Assembly: GCA_009829735.1 (NCBI GenBank)
Contig: CM020618.1
Coordinates: forward strand, 8,461,119 to 8,525,118
Source of the DNA: Pyropia yezoensis
Lineage: Eukaryota > Rhodophyta > Bangiophyceae > Bangiales > Bangiaceae
Reading direction: 5' to 3'
Length of the DNA: 64,000 bases
Part shown: in pieces, positions 9,478 through 19,572 of the stretch
Position numbering within the stretch: position 1 is the first letter of the stretch
Layout of the letters: every line of letters begins with the position of its first letter
Notes under the pieces: generated by a model
What the model was told of the DNA's origin: nothing
The model's input: the letters and a program-made list of their open reading frames with translations, nothing else
Databases searched by the model: none
Program-made: the position numbers and the translations under genes

Positions 9478-12459
9478 ATGGACTCGCTCGGGTTTTCAAC
9501 GTCTCGCGTGGCCACCCTCTATGGCTGGCAGCAGGTGCGTGGTGGGAGATGGGGGGGAAGGGGGAAGCGGGGGGGTGGGGCGGCTGGGTGAGGGGGACCA
9601 CTCCTCCCTCTCTGGCTGGGACGTGCGTTAGCGCGAATGGGCAGGGTTGCCCGTGGGTGCGTCGGCGTCTGCTCGCCCGTATGGCGACCCGCCTGACTTG
9701 CTCGCCGCTACCAGGTCGTCGTCCACCACGCTCTTGTTTTCTTTTCTTTGTCCTGGTTTCTTTTTTTGTTTCTGTGGCCCTGCTCCTCTTGGTGCGCCGT
9801 TCTGTCCTTGCCGTTCCCCCGCGATCGGGTGCGCACGGCGCTTTGCCCCCCAGGATGACCCGTCCGTCCCCCCCCCACCGGTGATCACCTCCGAAGGGGT
9901 GGACGTGACGTTCAACCCCCACTATGGGCTCGTCCCCCCCCCCCGTCCGCTGTACCCCCCCCCCCCCCTCACCCTCACCTTTACGTCCGTGTGCGTGTCG
10001 GTGCCGACCAGCCGGCTCACCCGCCACCACCCCGCCCCCGAACAGCCCGTGTGCGGCGCCCCCGCGCCGCCGCCCTGCCCCGGGGAGGTCCCCGCCGCCG
10101 GCCGCACCAGCCTCCTCTACCGCGTCACCGGCCGGGCGGTGGGCGGCCGCCTGGCGGCGGTGGTGGAGGTGGACGACCGCGGCGGCGCGGGCGCGCTGCT
10201 GCGGGTGCTGGCGGGCCTGGGCGGCGGCCCGGGGGGGGTCGTCGCGGGCACCGCCGAGTGGACGGGCGTGGGAGGGGGGGTCCGCCTGTCGCTGGTGCCC
10301 CGGGGGGCCCCGGCGGTGCAGGTGGCCGACCCGACGGGGGGGGGCTGGGGGGGGGGCGGGGAGCAGGTGTCTGCCGCGGGCGTCGTTGCTGCGGCCACCG
10401 CCGAGGTGCAGGCCTGGGCAGACCTCATGGGGGTGGGAGGTGGGCGCGCTGGCCGTCGTGTCGTGTCGTGGGCCGTGTCCGCGGCGGGACTGGTGGCGGC
10501 GGAAGAGGGGGGGGGACGGATGGGCGCTCCAGAGGTGGCCGCCCGCGTGGCGATCGCGCGGGCGCTGGTGTGGGAGCCGTCGGTGCTGCTGCTAGAGGTA
10601 AGGTGCAGCGGCTGGTGGGTGGAGCGGGGGGGGGGTATGGGGAGGGAGGGAGCGAGAACGACCGCGGCGGCCGGGCTTCTGGGAGGGGGCGGACGAAGCA
10701 CCTCCCCACAGCATTGCGGGAACGACACTTGAAGGGCGGGCGGCCACCGCTGGTGACGCGGGGCGTATTGCGCTGGCACGGTGTTGCCAACCGGCTTCCA
10801 CGCTGGCGGGACCTTTGCTGACGTGACGCTGCCACCCTGGGCGTTCCACCCCCGTTGCCGTGACGAGCACCACAGGAGCCCACCGCCGGCCTTTCCCCGT
10901 TTGCCGCTCAAGCCTTGACGGCGACGCTGCGGGTGCTGGCGCGCACCCCCCCCCTCACGGCGGGCGCGGACGGCGCCCCCCCCCTGCCCTCTCCCCCCTC
11001 GCTGGTGCTGCTCAGCGCAACGGCCCCCCCGCCGGGCGTCTATGCCCTCTACGATGACCTCCTCCTCCTGTCGGCGGGGCGGGCGGCCTATGCGGGCGCC
11101 GCGGGCGCGGCGGCGCTGGCGACGCTCGGCGAAGCGGGGGTGGCGTGCCCGCCCGGCTGGTCGGCGCCCGACTTTTTCGCCGCCGCCCTGGCGCTACGGG
11201 GCAGCTGGGGGGGGGCTGGCTGCGGGGGCGGGGGGGGGGGAGGGGGCGGCGACGCCGACGCCCTCCCTGGAGTGCGGGGGGGCGGCATTGGCGGCGGCCA
11301 CCCCTCCCGCGCCGCCGCGCGGCTGCTGCACCTGGCCGAGGCGGCCGAGGCGGCGGGCCTCCCGCCGTTGGGGGAGCCCACCCCGGGGGAGGCGGCGGCG
11401 GCGGCCGACGAGTGGGGGGATTTGGCGGACGCCGACGCCGACGGCGGGGGTGGGGGGGGCGGGCCGTCGTCGGCGTCGGGCCTGTCCCTGCCGCCGTCGC
11501 CGCCACCATCGACGGCGACGCTGCCGACGGGCGGGTCGGGCGGGCCCGCCGGCGTGGCGGCCGCGCCCGGCCATGGCGGCCCTGCCCTCCCGCCGCCTCA
11601 CCCCCCGCGCATGTCGGCGTTTACCCCCTGGCGGGTGCACGCCGTCGCCGTCGTCCGGGGGCGGCTCCTGCGGCAACCGGCTGCAGCGGCGTCGACGGTG
11701 GCGGCCGCCGTCGCCGCGGGCGCCGCCGTCGGGCTGGCCTTTTGGCCTGGCCCCGACGGGGCGCCCCCCTCACCGGCGTCTGTCGACGCCCTCCTCTTTA
11801 CGGCGTCGTGGGTGGCGGCGGCGGCCGGCGCGGCGGCCGGCCTCGCCGCGACGCGCGCCGACCTGGCGGCCGCCACCGCCGCCGCGGCGGTGGCGGCGAC
11901 CGCCACGCTGTCGGCCCCCCCCACGCGGGGCCGCCGCTACGCGGCGGGCGCCCACCTGGGCGCGGCTGCGGCCATGCGGCTGGCCGCCACGGCCGTGACG
12001 GCCGCCGCGGCGGCGGTGCCGGCGGTGGCGGTGGGGCTGGGCGCCGCCCGCCCCGGCGGGGGGTGCCTCGTGGCGGCCGCGGGGCTGGTCGCCGCCGCCG
12101 CCGCGGCGGCCGACGCGGTCGCCGCTGCGGTGGTGGCGGCGGCCCCGCCGGGCACCCGCCGCGGCGGCAGCGACGGCGGCGTGGCGACGGTGGTGGTGGC
12201 AGCGGTGGTGGGGGCGGCGGGGCTGGCCGTGGGGGGGTACCCGCTGCCCGTCGCGCAGGTCCCCGTCTGGCTGCGCTGGGCACGGTGGGTGGCGGTGCCG
12301 GGCCTGGCGCTGCGGTGCCTGCAGGGGGTGGTGGAGGGGGCCGGGGGGGAGGGAGGGGGGTGGGCGGCAGAGGGGGGGGTGCTTGCCAGCATCCTGGTGG
12401 GGGGGTGGCTGGTGCTTGTGTTTCTCGGACGGAGGGTGGTGGAGAGACGCGGCGATTGA
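9478..12459 (+). CDS. ABCG-type half transporter with degenerate ATPase domain
   Basis: Three exons, both introns in phase 0: 9478-9534 (MDSLGFSTS...), 9854-10597 and 10876-12459, about 794 residues. Layout is the reverse ABCG order, nucleotide-binding domain then membrane domain. The Walker A region aligns by context (LLYRVTGRAVGGRLAAVVEV, then LLRVLAGL) but has no GxxGxGKS/T and no lysine. Splicing exon 2 to exon 3 rebuilds the Walker B region as VLLLE|EPTAGLS, with Glu for Asp. The ABCG-typical YALYDDLLLLSAGRAAYAG and ACPPGWSAPDFF follow. The C-terminal half (from about 11611) has Ala/Val-rich membrane segments and the motif IPVWLRW-like VPVWLRWARW. Known family role: lipid or small-molecule export. 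Loss of Walker A argues that this subunit binds ATP poorly and may need a partner, or is decaying. A poly-Gly loop is inserted near residues 375-390. Confidence 0.8.
9535..9853 (+). other. intron 1 of the ABCG-like gene
   Basis: GTGCGT donor after CAG, and a T/C-rich tract ending CCCCCCAG. Phase 0. The tract at 9724-9785 is unusually T-rich for this window. Confidence 0.7.
10598..10875 (+). other. intron 2 of the ABCG-like gene
   Basis: GTAAGG donor after GAG, acceptor CACAG before GAGCCCACC. This is the choice that restores EPTAGL directly after LLLE. The acceptor 39 bp further on gives an immediate stop, so the Walker B motif decides the junction. Confidence 0.8.
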
Positions 12460-13097
12460 GGGGGGGCGGGGGTTTCAGAGGTGGGGGGGGGTGACCGCAA
12501 ACCATGGCAATGACGCGCTGCGTCGGGTCCCCCGTCGATGCCTCACACGAGCTGGTGGTGCTATCCTGCAGCATAAGACTCGGTCGGTCTCGACCATGAG
12601 TACGAGCTCTGCAAGCACCAGCAACCAGACTCTTTGGGTCACTTTCGGTTGCTGTACAAGACAATTTACTCTTGTACAGCACAGGAGACGACGTGTACCG
12701 ATCTTTTTATGTACGGTGAGCCGGATTCCGGCGGCCCCACGCGGTTCGCTGCTTCCCCCCGCCCGCGCCCTCACCACCGTCGCATCGCCCATCCCTTTCT
12801 TCCCTTGCTCCCGCTGCCCACCATCCCCGCTGCATCGCCCCCTTCTGGTCTTCCCTTTTGCATCGCCCCCCTCTGTTCTTCCCCTTGCTCTCCTTTGTTT
12901 GCGTCTGCGCGGTACTAAGGGGTTCGGAGTCGGTGTTGCAGGTGATAACCTCTTTTGCGCCGTCCCGCCCCTTTGGCGAGGCTCCCCCCCCCATACGGTG
13001 GCGGCGGCCGCCCGCCCCGTCTGCCCACGTGAACCCCGCAGCTAAACCACCCTCCGCCCCCCCTCTTCCCTCTTTGGGTCGCCGCCTCGTTTCCACG
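12460..13097. promoter_or_regulatory. intergenic region upstream of the Aladin gene
   Basis: No gene seen. An AT-richer stretch at 12640-12720 has four GTAC motifs. One pair forms an imperfect inverted repeat (GCTGTACAAG and CTTGTACAGC, 12650-12681). The region ends in C/T-rich sequence before the Aladin start, which is common ahead of starts in this window. Confidence 0.4.
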
Positions 13098-14953
13098 ATG
13101 CTCTCCTCCAGCCCCCGCCACGAAGACCGCGGCGGCGGCGCGTCGCCCATGGCCACCTCCCCTGACGCCCCCCCTCCCACCCCCGCCACGGCGGGCAGCA
13201 GCACCCCCGCCACGGCGGGCAGCAGCACCCCCGCCACGGCGGGCGGGGGGGCTGGCAGCAACGGTCGCTCCACCGGCCGACGGCGGCGGCCGCCGTCACC
13301 GGCGCCGGACACCCCGCAGCGGGCGTCGGTGGTGACCGTTGGGGAGCTTCACGGTGCCCTTCTGGGCGTGCCTGCCCGCCTTGTCGCCGAGCCACCACTG
13401 CTGCCGGGCGGCGGCATCGGCGGCATCGGCGGCATCGGCGGCATTGGCGGCGTTGGCGGCATTGGCGGCGGCGGCGGTGGCGGCAGTAGCCGCCTCTGGG
13501 CTGCCGACGGCCTCCCCCGGCTGCCCACCGCGGCTGGCATGCTGGGTGGCGGTGACGGGGGGGGGATCCCCCGGGAGGCGGCCGTCCTGGACCACCTCCG
13601 GAGCGCCGTGTCGGCCGAGGCGGGGGGGTGCTTGGACCCGGCCCTGGTGGTGCCCTTCACCCACCGCCCGCTGCTCGCGGCGGCATCAACAGCAGCAGCG
13701 GCTGTGGCGGCCGCCCGTGGCGGCGGCGATGGCGGCGCGACGGCGGCACCGTCGGCGTCTTCTGCTGGCGGAGGGGTGGTGGCTGCCGCCACAGGCACCG
13801 CCGTGGCGGCGCTTGGCGTCGCGTCGCGGGTGCTGCCAGAGCGCCTGTCGGTGGGCGCCACTTCACTGGCCGCCGCGTTGGCTGGCACTTCCGCCGCGGC
13901 GGCGGGGCCGGCCGTCGCCGCCGCCGCCGCCGCCGCCGCCGCTTCCCGCCCCCCCGGGGTGGTGGCGTGGCACTGGGCGGGGGTGCGGGTGGCGGCCGCC
14001 TTCTCAGCCCCCCCCGGCGGCGCCTCCCCCCCCGGCGGCTCCATCCACGTGGCAGAGGTGGCGCCGGGCCCCGCCGCCCGGGCCGCCCCGCTAACCTCCC
14101 CCGCCCTGGCGGGCGTTGCCGCCCTCGCCTACCGCCCGTACGCGTCTGACTGCCTCGCCGCGGGCACCACCGCGGGGGTGGTGGTGGCCACCTCTGTCCG
14201 CGGTGGCCCGCCGTCGCTGCGCCTGTGGGCGACGCCTGGCCACACGTCGGTGGCGGCGGTGGCGTGGGCGCCCGACGGGTCGACGCTGGCGTCGGCGGCG
14301 GGCGGGCCCGCCACCGCCGGCCCCGTCGCGGTGGTGCTGTGGGCGCTGGCGGGGACGGGCGACGCTGCCGACGAAGCGGCGCCGCTGCGCGCCTTTCGGG
14401 GGGGGGTCTCGTCGCTGGTGTGGGCGCCGTCGCCGGCGGGCGCCGCCGCGGGGCCGGGCACCCTGCTGGCCACCGCCGCCCTGCGGACGGCCGTGGCGGT
14501 GTACGAGGACGTGTCGTGGACGGGCGGGCCGGTGCGGGGGCTGGCCGCCCCCGCGGTGGCCGCCGCGGCAACGCCGTCGGGGGCGGTGCTGCTGGCGTTG
14601 CAGGGTATTCCGGACCTGGGTGTCCTCGGCGGCGGTGCTGTGGCGGCTGGGGCAGAGGGGGGGGGGGGTCCCTGCGGCTCGTCGCCCCTGCGGTGCGGCT
14701 AGCGGTGGACGATGGGGGCAACCGCCTGGCTGCCATTGCCGCCGACGGCACCGTCACCCTGTACGCGCTGGGGGGAGCTGGGGGGGGTGGGGGGGAGCCC
14801 CTTCGGGCGGTGCCGCTGGGCACCATCGAGGGAGGGGGGTGGGGGGGGGGCGTCGACGTGGCCTTCCGCCCGCGCGTCGGTGGCGGGGGGGTGCTGGCCG
14901 TGCTGTGGGCGTCGGGGGTGTTGTCGTTTGTGCAGCTGGTTTATGGGGTGTAG
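13098..14953 (+). CDS. AAAS: Aladin-like WD-repeat nucleoporin
   Basis: About 618 residues, somewhat longer than the roughly 546 of animal Aladin. Aladin is a WD-repeat scaffold protein of the nuclear pore. The match runs in order: VVAWHWAGVRVAAAF; LAGVAALAYRP; GHTSVAAVAWAPDGSTLASA; AFRGGVSSLVWAP; LLATAALRTAVAVYED; then, after a frame break, NRLAAIAADGTVTLYAL, PLRAVPLGTIEG and VLAVLWASGVLSFVQLVYGV at the C-terminus. The N-terminal 140 residues are low complexity, with a 24-bp repeat giving STPATAGS units (13170-13244) and a GGI run (13399-13470). The frame breaks at a G12 run (14657-14668); adding one G or removing two would restore it. Start chosen at ATG 13098; Met at 13149 is an alternative. 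Confidence 0.75.
14657..14668. repeat. G12 homopolymer at the frame break in the Aladin gene
   Basis: Twelve G separate two frames that both match Aladin in the correct order. No splice sites lie at the junction. Confidence 0.85.
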
Positions 14954-15604
14954 GGGAGGGGGGGGGTCAGTCGCCCGTCCGTTCGGCGGCCACCAGAGTG
15001 GCGCCTGCCATTTCGAGGCGCCCGCTCGCAAGCCGCTTTGTTTTTTCAGCCCCTCAAGGCTGTCCACCCATCCCGCTCGCCTGAGCACGAGCGCAACCGT
15101 GCGCTCTAGTGATCCGTCTGCTTGCGCCGTACAAGTGCTGCCATACATTCCGCACACACCCTTGGTGGGAGGGGCAGGTGGGCGAGGCAAGCAGGACAGG
15201 ACGACTGTATTCTGCAGGTTCGTGGACATCATGTGACGCGCATGATACGCTGGCCCATGTTTTCAACCACCCCCCATCGTTCCCCCCTGTCATATCAGTC
15301 TGGGCAGAGAGCGTAGTGGGGAAAGAAAGGAGACAGGCCTGTCCAAGCTGTGTATGCCGCACAACGCGGCGGCAAGTCGAGCGTGGATGCCCGAGATGCA
15401 GTCGGCGCGTACGGCTGTCGAGTTGAGGAACGTCAGCTGACCGTGCTTCCTTTCCAGTGCCTTGCTCCACCACACTCGCTACACATCCTTGTGCAGGCGC
15501 CACACCGCGCTAGGGGCATCACCCGCCACCACACGTGCCGCCTTGCCGTCGTCAGCAGCCTTCTATCCAGCGAATGCCGCTCCCCCCCCCCCAAGTCCAG
15601 ATTG
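14954..15604. other. intergenic region between convergent genes
   Basis: Shared 3' region of the Aladin gene (+) and the Wss1-like gene (-). It is less GC-rich than its surroundings from about 15050 to 15560. No convincing coding sequence. Confidence 0.5.
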
Positions 15605-17152
15605 TTAGTCACTATCGTCGAGTACAATAACGGTGGCCGCCCCCCCTCCGCCACCGGCGCGGCCGCCACGGCCGCCCTGCCCAGTCGGGCGGGCAGCGGC
15701 GGCGGCATCACCCCCCCCCGTCGGCGGCTCGTCGTCTGCGTCCAGCACCACAACTTCTGTCGACTGTGAGGGGCCTGCTGGCCGCGCTGGCGGCCTGGCC
15801 GCCCGCCCCGCCTCTGCTCCCGCAGCAGGGATGGGGCGGGCGTCGGTGGCCGTCGGACGTTCCCCGCTGGGACCTCCCGGCCGGACGCGAGCCCACGGTG
15901 GGATGGAATGCGCGGCGCCCCGCGGCGGCGCTCCCCCCGACCCCGCGTCGCTCACCGCGGTGGGCTCGGACCGGCCGGCCGGCCGGGCCAGCCACGGGGG
16001 GCGGAGCCCTGGCAGTGGGCGCGCACCCCCGCCGGGGCCCTTGCCCTTTGCACTTTGCGGCCGGCTCGCAGCGGCACCGCCGCTCGTCGGCTGCCCCGCC
16101 GCCGGCGGCACAGCGGAGGCCGCACCCGCACCACCCCCTCCCCGCGGCGCACGCCCAGCACCCCGCGCGGCCGTGGTGCCAAGCCCTGTGGCCGCACCCG
16201 CAGACGCCACCCCCGCCGCCCGGGCAGCCGCAGCGGCGCCAGCCGCTGCTGCGGCGGCGCCCCCCCCACCGAGCACGCGCCCACCCGCCGCCGCCGGCGT
16301 CCCCGTCCCCGTCCGCGGTCGCTTGGATGCCCCTCCCCCTGCCCTCCCCCCCCCCGCAGCCGAAGCAGCGATAGCACCCCTCGCTCCGGCAGTACTGGGG
16401 GCACCAAACGCCGCCGCCCCCCCGCCCGTTGCCCCCCGCTTGGCCGGAGCGCCCGCCCCACCCGCCGCGGCCGCGGTCCCCACCTCAGCATCGCCGCCCG
16501 TCCCGCACGTCACGTCATCCGCGGCGCGCCGTAGGGCGGCGGCGGCGGCCATCTCGGCCGGCAGGCACAGACGAAACAGCCCGCCCGTGCCGCCCGCTCG
16601 CGCGGCGCCCACCCGCCGGGGGCGGCCGCCGAGGCGCACCCCCCCACCAGACGCCGCGGCGGCGGCACGAGACTTGGCCGCCGCCGCGGCCGCCGCCTCA
16701 GCCGGCCGCCCCTCTGTGGGCAGGTACACGCCGACCGACGCCATGCCCGCCGCGCGGATGCGGGCGCCCTCGACGGCCGCCTTGAGCTCCCCCAACACGG
16801 TGTAGAAGCGCACGTCGTGGGGCCCCACGGCAATGTGTGCAAACTCGTGCAGCAGCGTCGACAGCACCGAGTCATAGTCGAGGAAAGAGGACGGCGCCGT
16901 TGGCGACCGCAGCCGCACCCGTATGGCCGCGCCACGGTTCACATTGATGCCGAGGAGGTTGGCGGTGGGGGGGTAGAACTCGGACAGGTGGCCAACCGTC
17001 CACCCACGTTGGGGAAGTAGGAAGGCCGCCTCCGCCGCGGCGCGGTGGAGGAGGTGGATGGCCATCGCGGGGGACGGCATATTGGGCAGCGTACTCATCC
17101 GATGGATGCGGGGGGGAGGGTTGGGCGCGGGGGGGGCCGGTGCGGGGGGCAT
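15605..17152 (-). CDS. WSS1: Wss1-like WLM metalloprotease with C-terminal SUMO-interacting motifs
   Basis: About 515 residues from ATG 17152; the same frame is open to 17476, so an earlier start is possible. The WLM domain occupies roughly residues 20-135: WTVGHLSEFYPP, LLGINVNRG, then the zinc site HEFAH (DNA 16835-16849) followed by VGPHDVRFY, whose His is the third ligand in this family. Family role: proteolysis of DNA-protein crosslinks and SUMO-modified chromatin proteins in the nucleus. A long Ala/Gly/Pro-rich tail follows and ends in two hydrophobic-acidic motifs, VVVLDADDEP and VIVLDDSD, as expected of SUMO-interacting motifs; the second is at the very C-terminus, as in yeast Wss1. 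A GTAC motif (TACAGTACGTAGCG) sits just upstream at about 17488. Confidence 0.8.
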   Translation of the reverse strand: MPPAPAPPAPNPPPRIHRMSTLPNMPSPAMAIHLLHRAAAEAAFLLPQRGWTVGHLSEFYPPTANLLGINVNRGAAIRVRLRSPTAPSSFLDYDSVLSTLLHEFAHIAVGPHDVRFYTVLGELKAAVEGARIRAAGMASVGVYLPTEGRPAEAAAAAAAKSRAAAAASGGGVRLGGRPRRVGAARAGGTGGLFRLCLPAEMAAAAALRRAADDVTCGTGGDAEVGTAAAAGGAGAPAKRGATGGGAAAFGAPSTAGARGAIAASAAGGGRAGGGASKRPRTGTGTPAAAGGRVLGGGGAAAAAAGAAAAARAAGVASAGAATGLGTTAARGAGRAPRGGGGAGAASAVPPAAGQPTSGGAAASRPQSAKGKGPGGGARPLPGLRPPWLARPAGRSEPTAVSDAGSGGAPPRGAAHSIPPWARVRPGGPSGERPTATDARPIPAAGAEAGRAARPPARPAGPSQSTEVVVLDADDEPPTGGGDAAAAARPTGQGGRGGRAGGGGGAATVIVLDDSD

Positions 17153-17476
17153 CGTCGCCGCCAGGTCCGGTGACGATGGGAGTCCGTCGTGGCTCGTCGA
17201 TGAAAGACAAGGAGAGGTTTCAGCACGCAAAGGGGGAGAGGGGAGCGACACACCCCGAAGAAGGACGGCCGACCGACGCGCTCTCGGCCGTCGGTGGGGA
17301 GGGGCGAGGCGGATGGTGAGAGGTGCACCGGGGGCGACGAAGAAGGTTAGGGAGGGCAAGGCAGACTCGTGGACGAGAGCGCTGGCAAGGATGGGATGCA
17401 CGCTCACTTTGGGCTCACCCACCCAATCAGCTTGCAGGCCCAACCCTGCCCCTTCCTTCTTCGTGCTTACAGCCAT

Positions 17477-18186
17477 TCAAACAAGTGCTACAGTACGTAG
17501 CGGCCGCCGGGGTGCTGCGAGAACGAAGGACGACGAGGAGGGACTGCAATACCCAGCTCGTCCAGACTGGTGGAGACAGGGGGACTCAGGAGAGTGCCGA
17601 GTAGTTCGCCAACGTTCGCCACTTCGCGCTTTCACCGGTGGGCCGGGAGAAGGGGACCCTGGACAGGTCTCTGTGGGAGATGAACCTGGTCAGCAGTTTT
17701 TAAGCTGGTTTGGGCTTCGGGAGGAAACTTTCCTGTGAGGCGAGCCACACGGGGACGGGGTCGCGAGGCGGAGAGGTGGGACGGGCTGAACATCCGTCAC
17801 CGGCAGTTGTGGTGGGTCAAGGCTATGAGTCTTTCAAAGGGCGCTCGGGGAGCCGATCCCATTGTCCACACCCCTGGCTCCACCCCCCATTGAGAGAGAA
17901 AAAGAACTCTTTCAATTCTAAGAAACGCCGGCTGCTGGTCGGGGCGGTGCGGTCGATGTCGCACCCGCGCAGGTCGTGGACTAAACGTGACAGCTGCCCG
18001 ACTCAAATCAACAAGGCAATCACAGTGAGAGCGTAGACTGGCACATGGCCCACCGCAGGGCAAACGAAGCATATAGAGGAGAAGAAAACTAACGAGCCAG
18101 AAACAACTGTACAAAGGAAAAAGAAATACTCAGGAAGCGTACCATTGGTCTTCCTCCTGCAGTCGGTGCCTCCCCCGCTACACCAT
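17477..18186. other. intergenic region
   Basis: Separates the Wss1-like gene from the 3' end of the secreted-protein gene. It begins with TACAGTACGTAGCG, a 14-nt string also found at about 1355-1368. No coding sequence recognised. Confidence 0.5.
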
Positions 18187-19572
18187 CTAAGGACACTCGC
18201 AGACGCCCCTAACGGTTAGTCCAGAGATAGAGCCCCCCCATGTCTTGCGGCCCCACTCGTCAATGGCCCCGCCTGTCCCCCCCACCTGGTCGTCAACAAA
18301 TGTCCACTGCCCCACGTTGACCGTCGTTGCCGCGGCAGCGTCGTAGGACTGGAAGTTGAGGCCGTGGAGGAGAGCGACCTTGGAAAAGGCCAAGGTCATC
18401 CCCCCATCGTCGACCGAGAGGCTGCCCACACAAAAACCGTCGCCCAGCTGGGAAACCCACGCGTGGACGGCCCGCACCGTCATTCCGCCGTCGGCGGGGG
18501 TGTACGTGTCTTGATCATCGTCCTTGATCAGCCACGACAGGGGCGACGCGCTGCAGGTTGTGCCCACGTCACATGTTGCGCGGCGCTGGTTCAAATCCGA
18601 GTCGTCGTTGCGCTTAATCCCGTCCCCGTACATTACACAAACAGCCAGCTGTAGCTCATCAACAGCGACGAAAAAACAGGAACACAGAGCAACACACACA
18701 TCGTCAATAGCAGTTGAACAATAGAGTTAGTACTGGGCACGGCCGCACGCAAAACACACCCCGAGACAAGCCTATACCCTCGTAACCAACATGCACACCA
18801 GTGAGCGCCGTGCACCCACAAAAAGAGAAAATCAGCACAGCAACCTTGACCTTACCTCGTCCTGGGTGGTATCGTGCACAAACCGCAGGTTGGCATAGTC
18901 GTGGAGAAGGCCGTCCTTCTTTGTGGCCTGACTGTTGACGTAGCCGTACGCGTCGTCCACGTCGTTCACAACTGGCACGGGGCGGATGCACGCCTGAGGA
19001 GCACCATTGAGCTCCACGAGCACAAAGTCAGAGCAAACCACCGTGCTGGCACCTGGGCAGGTACCCGAGCCCAACGGCACCGGCGACGGTGTCGCCGTTG
19101 CCGTCGGCGTCGGCGTCGGCGTCATGGTTGGGGTCGCCGTTGGGGGCGGCGTTGGCGTGGGCGTCGGCGTCGGCGACGGCGTCACCAACCACACCCCCCG
19201 GCCGGGTACGGTGGACAGCTGACACGCAATGAGCCCGCCCGACCCACCCGCGGCCGCGCCCGCCACCGCAACGTAGCGAGGAATCTCCTCGTGGGTGCAC
19301 ACTGACGTGCCAAGGCAGTCGCAATGCCAGCCGAGCTTGCATGGCGACTCGGTGCACATGAGCGGGTTGCTGTCGGGCACGTGCCGCAGGCACATGGACG
19401 CGTTGGTTGCCTTCTCGCACGCACAGAGAGTGTCGGTGAAGAGGCAGCTGGCCGCAGCTACAGGCGAGACAGGGAGGAAGAGGGCCACCGTCGCCACCAG
19501 TAGGAGCATAGAGGGGAGGAGGGTGGCCCGGGTCGCGCGCTGTGGCGGTCTGGCGAACAAGTCACGGCCCAT
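18187..19572 (-). CDS. secreted Cys-rich protein with Pro-Thr linker, unknown function
   Basis: Two exons, 19572-18856 and 18648-18187, joined in phase 0 (GTAAGG donor, CTACAG acceptor; the first base of exon 2 is inferred), about 392 residues. The N-terminus has a basic segment and a strong hydrophobic stretch (LLLVATVALFLPV) ending VAAA, a likely signal peptide. A Cys-rich block follows (CLFTDTLCACEKA, CTESPCKLGWHCDCLG), then a PTPTPTP linker (about 19090-19190), then a mature region with paired Cys (CPGASTVVC, CVMYGDGIK, CDVGTTC) and an Asp/Gly-rich C-terminal part ending CECP. No transmembrane or GPI-like tail is seen. The architecture suggests an extracellular or cell-wall protein, but I do not recognise the fold. 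The linker DNA is a GGCGTC-type repeat. Confidence 0.65.
18649..18855 (-). other. intron of the secreted-protein gene
   Basis: About 207 nt, less GC-rich than the flanking exons, with a GTAAGG donor after GACGAG. An acceptor 6 nt upstream (GATGAG) would add two residues and is also in frame. Confidence 0.6.
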
